Below the pieces are notes generated by a model. The model worked only from the letters and a program-made list of their open reading frames with translations, ran no database searches and was not told the DNA's origin. Positions 59,776 to 64,000 of a stretch of DNA of 64,000 nt are shown in pieces. Origin of the DNA: Actinokineospora spheciospongiae (GTDB lineage Bacteria; Actinomycetota; Actinomycetes; Mycobacteriales; Pseudonocardiaceae); contig NZ_AYXG01000165.1 in assembly GCF_000564855.1 (NCBI RefSeq), forward strand, positions 39,208 through 103,207, in the 5' to 3' direction. A program made the translations under genes and the position numbers. The number at the start of each line of letters is the position of its first letter. Within the stretch, counting starts at the first letter, position 1.

Positions 59776-60225
59776 ATGGGAACGCTGCGGAGGATGGCAG
59801 GGATCGCCGCCGCGACGGCGGCGGTCGGAACCGCGGTGACGCTCGGGGCCCCGGCCGCGAGCGCCGCCGAGCAGGGCCGGGTGTGCGCGCCGGAGGCCAA
59901 GGCGTGCGTCTCGCTGAGCACCCGGACGACGTGGCTGATGGCCGACGGGGTCGCCTACTACGGCGGTGTGCCGATCACCAGCGGCAAGCCGGGGTACGAG
60001 ACGCCCCCGGGCACCTACCACGTGACCTTCAAGAACATCGACCACTGGAGCAAGGCCTACGACGCGCCCATGCCGTACGCGGTGTTCTTCACCGAGAGCG
60101 GCATCGCGTTCCACGAGGGCAGCCTGACGCAGGCGTCGCACGGCTGCATCCACCTCTCGCAGGCCGCGGCGAAGCTGTACTTCGATTCGCTGCAGCCCGG
60201 TGACGTGGTCCAGGTGGTGCCGTAA
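59776..60225 (+). CDS. Small secreted L,D-transpeptidase (YkuD domain)
   Basis: 149 residues. Signal peptide GTLRRMAGIAAATAAVGTA cut after ASA (about residue 31), then a YkuD domain with the catalytic block ASHGCIHLSQAAA (Cys about 121) and the upstream His in AFHEGSL. Usual enzymes read SHGC(V/I)R; here Arg is His. These enzymes form 3-3 cross-links or anchor proteins in peptidoglycan. ATG has GGGAGGA upstream; a strong terminator follows. Confidence 0.88.
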   Translation: MGTLRRMAGIAAATAAVGTAVTLGAPAASAAEQGRVCAPEAKACVSLSTRTTWLMADGVAYYGGVPITSGKPGYETPPGTYHVTFKNIDHWSKAYDAPMPYAVFFTESGIAFHEGSLTQASHGCIHLSQAAAKLYFDSLQPGDVVQVVP

Positions 60226-60247
60226 CCGGCAGCGGGGCGATCCGGGG

Positions 60248-60277
60248 AGCAGGCCGCAGCGCAAGCTGCGGCCTGCT
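60248..60277 (+). terminator. Hairpin terminator after the L,D-transpeptidase
   Basis: 13-base perfect arms AGCAGGCCGCAGC/GCTGCGGCCTGCT with a GCAA tetraloop, followed by TCTT. Confidence 0.9.
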
Positions 60278-60554
60278 TCTTGCATATCGCACTCGAAAAC
60301 GGAAGGCGCCGAAAATCCGGGGCATCCCAATGCTCGCGGTATTTCGACACCGGTGTTCGCAATGATCCGCGTCACCGAGCATTCACCGCCATTGTGGCTG
60401 TACATTGGGGGTGGAGGTTCACCGGTTTGGCGGATTGCCTCACGTTCCGCTGTGGACGGTGTCCCACTTTCGGGTTGACCTGCGAGAAGTTGTCCGTTCA
60501 CCGAGACCCGGACAGCGGCACCGAGTAGGCGATCGACTACTGTTCGGTGCATCA

Positions 60555-60584
60555 TTGACACGATCGTGGCGACTTCCCTAGTGT
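60555..60584 (+). promoter_or_regulatory. Promoter of the PucR-type regulator
   Basis: TTGACA (60555-60560), 18-base spacer, TAGTGT (60579-60584); leader of about 60 bases to the ATG at 60653. The rest of 60278-60554 holds no credible gene, although its base composition is lower in GC than its surroundings. Confidence 0.6.
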
Positions 60585-60652
60585 CGCCGCCCGGAACAGC
60601 ACCAGCACGAGTAGACATTCGTCGTCCATTTGTCACACGGGAGCGGGCCTGA

Positions 60653-61939
60653 ATGCGCAGTGAACGGATCGTCGACGTCGGCCAGGGAATCACCTCGGCC
60701 CTCGCGCGCGTCCCGGCGCAGGCGGGTCCGGACCGGACCCCGGTCGGGGCGGTCGTGCCCCCGGCCTTCGCGGGCAGGCTGCGCGCGCTGACCGGCCGGG
60801 TGACCGCCGAGGCCATGCGCGAGATCCGCCGCTCGGTGCCCGCCTACCGCCAGCCGCTGGAGGGCCGCTTCGGCGACGTGTTCACCGCCCGCGTCGAACT
60901 CGCCGTGCGCCAGGCCTTCGAGCACCTGATCGACCCCACCGCCCCGGACGCCCGCTGGCGCGCGGAGTTCCACCGCGCGGGCCGCGTCGAGTTCCAGGAG
61001 GGCCGCACCAGCGACGCCCTGCAGACCGCGGTCCGCATCGGCACCCGGGTGGCCTGGCGGCTGCTCAGCGTCGAGGGCCAGCACGCGGGCGTCCCCGCCG
61101 ACACCCTCTTCGGCATCGCCGACGCGCTGTTCGTCTACGTCGACGAGCTGTCGGCCATCGCCATCGAGGGCTACACCGACGCGCAGGGCGAGGCCTCCGG
61201 CGCCCGCGAGCGCCGCCGCCGCCAACTGCTGGACCTGCTGCTCGGCTCCCCCGCCGCGGCGCCGTCGACGGTGGCCTCGTTCGCCGCGACCGCCGACTGG
61301 GTCGTGCCGGATCGGGTCGCGGTGCTCGCGCTCGACCGGCGCGCCGTGCCCGCGGTCGAGGGTGCCCCGTTCGGTCCGGAGAGCCTGCTGGACCTGGAGA
61401 GCGACGTCCCGTGCGTGCTGCTGCCGGACCCGGACGAGGCCACCCTGGCCGAGGTGTCCCGCTGGCTCGGCGGCGCCACCCCGGCCACCCGCGGCGTCGG
61501 CGCCCTGGGCCCGAGCGTCCCGGCCGCCGAGGCGGGGCGGTCGCTGGCCGTCGCCCGGCGGGTGCTGGAGCTGTCCGGGCGCGGGCTGCTGCGCGGCGCC
61601 ACCCCGCTGGTGCGCTCCGGCGAGCACTTCACCGAGCTGGCGCTGACCGCGGACGAGTTCCTGGTCGACCACATCGCCACCACCGCGCTGGCCCCGTTCG
61701 ACGCGCTGACCGAGCGGCAGCGCGAGCGGCTGGAGACCACCCTGCTGGCCTGGCTGGACACCCGGGGCGGGGTCGCCGAGATCGCCGCCCGGCTCGACGT
61801 GCACCCGCAGACCGTGCGCTACCGCATGCACCAGGTGGAGGCGCTGCTCGGCGACCGGCTCACCGACCCGGACGCCCGGTTCACCATCGAGATCGCGCTG
61901 CGGTCACGGCGGATGCGCGAACCGTCCGACAAAGCCTGA
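60653..61939 (+). CDS. PucR/CdaR-type transcriptional regulator
   Basis: 428 residues. A helical RsbRD-like N-terminal sensor part (RAEFHRAGRVEFQEGRTSDA and following), a middle GGDEF-like domain of the PucR type, and a C-terminal helix-turn-helix GVAEIAARLDVHPQTVRYRM (about 375-394). Such regulators respond to metabolites and activate or repress their own neighbourhood. Single-gene unit with a good promoter; GGGAG lies before the ATG. Confidence 0.88.
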   Translation: MRSERIVDVGQGITSALARVPAQAGPDRTPVGAVVPPAFAGRLRALTGRVTAEAMREIRRSVPAYRQPLEGRFGDVFTARVELAVRQAFEHLIDPTAPDARWRAEFHRAGRVEFQEGRTSDALQTAVRIGTRVAWRLLSVEGQHAGVPADTLFGIADALFVYVDELSAIAIEGYTDAQGEASGARERRRRQLLDLLLGSPAAAPSTVASFAATADWVVPDRVAVLALDRRAVPAVEGAPFGPESLLDLESDVPCVLLPDPDEATLAEVSRWLGGATPATRGVGALGPSVPAAEAGRSLAVARRVLELSGRGLLRGATPLVRSGEHFTELALTADEFLVDHIATTALAPFDALTERQRERLETTLLAWLDTRGGVAEIAARLDVHPQTVRYRMHQVEALLGDRLTDPDARFTIEIALRSRRMREPSDKA

Positions 61940-62003
61940 GACATATTCGCCTTTTTCCGTTCGTTTGTTCTCCCCGACGTGGTTCCCCACATCCGGGTGC
62001 TGT

Positions 62004-62032
62004 TTGCTGACAATTACCCTGCGCGGTATTGC
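62004..62032 (+). promoter_or_regulatory. Promoter of the secreted FN3 protein gene
   Basis: TTGCTG (62004-62009), 17-base spacer, TATTGC (62027-62032), followed by a leader of about 95 bases to the ATG. Confidence 0.4.
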
Positions 62033-62133
62033 CGACCGGTGACAGCCGAAAATACGATTCGTGACGGCACGGTTTCCCCACCCCGACCTCTCTCGGTCGG
62101 CGGTGCGCACCCGGGCTCCGAGGGGGGTGTGTG

Positions 62134-63534
62134 ATGGGTCGACGACTGTCGACACTGCTCGCGGCGGCGCTGCTGGCGCTGCCCGCGCTCCCGGCCGCGG
62201 CCACCGAGCCACCGGCGTCCACCGAGCAGGCCGCCCCGGTGGCCAGGGCGCCGATCCCGACCGCGCCGATCCCCTACACCTGCGACTTCCCGGTGATCGG
62301 CGCGCAGCCGGTGCGGGTGGTCGTCGGCGCCGACCTGCCCGTCGCGGTGCCGCTGGGCGCCCCGTCCGACGGCTTCGCGGTCGCCGCGGCGCTCACCGTG
62401 CCCGACGGGGTGACCCGGGCGTTGGTGCTGGCGGGCACCGGCCGCCTCGCCGGTTCCGCCAGGGTCGACACCGCGGTCACCGGCCCGGAGGGGCCGCGGA
62501 CCGTGCACGTGGCCGCGGCGATCACCGAGGTCGCCGTCCCCGCCGACGGGGAGCTGACGGTCGTGGCCACCGGCACCTTCCCCGAGCAGGTGCTGCCCGT
62601 CCCCGGCCTGGCCGAGGTCGCGATCGCGGCCATCACCCTGAGCCTGGCCCCGGACTCGGCGCCGGGCTGGGCGGGCGTGGACGCGGGCCCGGTCGAGGTG
62701 GCCTGCGCCCCGGACGCGGGCGCCACCACCGCCCTGGGCACCACCGAGGTCTCCGCGGCGGTCGACTGGGCCGCCCCCACCGACGTCACGGTCACCGGGA
62801 CGACCGCGGACAGCGTCACCCTGTCCTGGGCGCCCCCGGCGGGCCGCCCGGTCACCGGCTTCGACGTCCGCCGCGGCGACGAGGTCGTCACCGCCGTCAC
62901 CGGCACCACGGCGACGGTCGACGGCCTGGCCCCCGGCACCGAGTACACCTTCGCCATCCAGGCCCGCGACGACACCGGCGGCCGCTCCCGCACCAGCGAC
63001 CCGGTCACCGCCCGGACCCGCAGGGGGACGGTGAACCGCAGCTACGACATCGCGGCGGTCACCCACAACGTCGCCTCGGACGTCTCCCTGCGCTTCACCG
63101 GCGAGGCCCACGCGGAGATCGACCTGGCCACCGGCATCTCCACGGTGGACCTGAGCCTGCACCCGACGACGGTGCGGGTGCGGCTGTACGGGGTGCTCCC
63201 GGTCACCGCCACGGTCGCCTTCGAACCCGGTGCCACCACCGGAACCCTGTCCGAGGAGGGCCTGTCGGTGGCCACCCGGATCACCATCCGCCTCCCCGGC
63301 ATCAGCGTCTTCGGCTACCCGGTCAGCACCGGCCCCGCCTGCCGCACCAGCGTCCCGGCCGACATCACCCTGCACTCCGACGGCACGTTCGACCTCGCCG
63401 ACGGCGGCACCCTCTCCAGCACCTACACCATCCCGCCCCTGGCGGGCTGCGGCGGCATGACGGCGATGATCAGCAGCATGGCGGCGGGCACCGGCAACAC
63501 CCTCGACCTCACCCTGACGACCCCCGGGTCGTAG
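62134..63534 (+). CDS. Secreted protein with a fibronectin type III domain
   Basis: 466 residues from ATG 62134 (a GTG 3 bases upstream is possible; GGGGGG lies 6 bases before the ATG). Signal GRRLSTLLAAALLALPALPA cut near AAA-TE. Region 45-200 is a beta-rich domain starting YTCDFPVIGAQPVRVVVGAD, resembling the DUF6801-type secreted domains. An FN3 domain (about 212-296: SVTLSWAPPAGRPVTGFDV ... GLAPGTEYTFAIQARDD) and a second beta domain with paired Cys (ACRTSV, LAGCGG) follow. Probably a surface or spore-coat-type protein; no enzyme motif. Confidence 0.8.
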   Translation: MGRRLSTLLAAALLALPALPAAATEPPASTEQAAPVARAPIPTAPIPYTCDFPVIGAQPVRVVVGADLPVAVPLGAPSDGFAVAAALTVPDGVTRALVLAGTGRLAGSARVDTAVTGPEGPRTVHVAAAITEVAVPADGELTVVATGTFPEQVLPVPGLAEVAIAAITLSLAPDSAPGWAGVDAGPVEVACAPDAGATTALGTTEVSAAVDWAAPTDVTVTGTTADSVTLSWAPPAGRPVTGFDVRRGDEVVTAVTGTTATVDGLAPGTEYTFAIQARDDTGGRSRTSDPVTARTRRGTVNRSYDIAAVTHNVASDVSLRFTGEAHAEIDLATGISTVDLSLHPTTVRVRLYGVLPVTATVAFEPGATTGTLSEEGLSVATRITIRLPGISVFGYPVSTGPACRTSVPADITLHSDGTFDLADGGTLSSTYTIPPLAGCGGMTAMISSMAAGTGNTLDLTLTTPGS

Positions 63535-63610
63535 ACCCGGTCCCCGACAGCCGCAACCACCGGCGCAGCAACAACCAGCCACGCAAAGCACCACCGCGCG
63601 CAGCCGCAGA

Positions 63611-63930
63611 CCGCCCCGCCACCCGCCGGCCGGGCGCCCAACCGCGCCGAACCCTCAGCGGCGCAGCCGCCAACCACCCGCCACCCGCCAGCCAGGCGGC
63701 CCGCCACCCGCGATCCCACCGGGCACAGCGGCCAACCACCCCACCAACCGCCAGCCAGGCGGCCCCCACGCCGAACCGCCAGCGGCGCCGCCGCCAACCA
63801 CCGGCCGGGCGGCCCCCACGTCGAACCCGCAGCGGCGCAGCCGCCGACCACCCCACCAACCACCGGCCGGGCGGCCCGCCACGCCGAACCTCATCGGCGC
63901 AGCGAAAACCGACCACCCCCGCAACCGCCG
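63611..63930. repeat. Degenerate C-rich tandem repeat tract
   Basis: About five units of 50-65 bases, each containing (G/A)GCC(G/A)GGCGGCCC, then ACGCCGAACC, then CGGCGCAGCCGCC and ACCACC; examples start near 63611, 63673, 63737, 63800 and 63848. Unit lengths and sequences vary. Each unit can form a small stem (GGCGGC...GCCGCC). No credible gene in 63535-63985. Confidence 0.6.
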
Positions 63931-63985
63931 GCCCGGCTACGAAAACGCCCGGGTGGGTGGATGTGCTTGGGTGGGGGAAGCGATC

Positions 63986-64000
63986 ATGTGCAAGCCTGCC
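63986..64000 (+). CDS. Possible start of a gene cut by the right edge
   Basis: An ATG (MCKPA) with GGGGGAAG 5 bases upstream, the first five codons only. The ribosome binding site supports it, but there is too little to assign a product. Confidence 0.35.

Noticed and set aside
1..64000. tRNA, rRNA, transposase, integrase or prophage genes
   Set aside because: I looked on both strands and found no cloverleaf-like or insertion-sequence structure I could support; the marR operator copy lacks terminal inverted repeats or a transposase.

Overview
This is a high-GC actinomycete chromosome segment. Coding strands show strong G/C at third positions, GTG starts are frequent, genes overlap by 1-4 bases, and the left edge carries an Scr1-type XRE/DUF397 pair. 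The gene families and the type I-E CRISPR repeat fit a Pseudonocardiales genus such as Actinosynnema, Saccharothrix or Lentzea. That placement is inference; there is no rRNA or tRNA in the window to confirm it.

Left part (1-17.9 kb): the XRE/DUF397 pair, a type I-E CRISPR array of 17 repeats with no cas genes in view, a MarR regulator, a cytochrome P450 coupled to a glutamate decarboxylase, two DJ-1/PfpI proteins, an amidohydrolase divergent from a second MarR, a DHA2 drug exporter, a complete ureABCFGD operon without ureE, and a secreted CocE/NonD-type hydrolase. The promoter/operator of the first marR is present a second time 6.56 kb away, in front of the exporter, followed by what looks like a decayed marR.

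Central part (18.1-43.7 kb): a large biosynthetic gene cluster built from free-standing enzymes rather than megasynthases. It has three condensation-domain-like proteins, four carrier proteins, an amino acid:carrier-protein ligase (class II synthetase fold), a 4'-phosphopantetheinyl transferase, a TPP-dependent E1 alpha/beta pair, KASIII-like and FabF-like ketosynthases, two AMP-forming ligases, a glycosyltransferase, an Fe(II)/2-oxoglutarate-type oxygenase, a DrrAB-like exporter and the three hydroxyphenylglycine genes (hmaS, hmo, hpgT). The likely logic is that acyl and aminoacyl units, one of them an arylglycine, are loaded on carrier proteins, joined by the condensation-like enzymes, glycosylated and exported. 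Two copies of an 18-base open reading frame encoding MIEIK, each with a strong ribosome binding site, close the longest operon.

Right part (44.4-64 kb): a branched-chain aminotransferase, a GAF-ANTAR regulator, a secreted peptidoglycan-binding protein, a lipid operon (SDR, FadD-type ligase, patatin, Baeyer-Villiger-type monooxygenase) divergent from a TetR regulator, and then a candidate new ribosomal peptide locus. That locus has a 29-residue precursor-like peptide ending in CWVCLVDA with its own promoter and ribosome binding site, a strong hairpin, a duplicated TPR protein, an M17 leucyl aminopeptidase and, just upstream on the same strand, a class V aminotransferase and an MFS exporter. 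The window ends with an L,D-transpeptidase, a PucR-type regulator, a secreted FN3 protein and a degenerate C-rich repeat tract.
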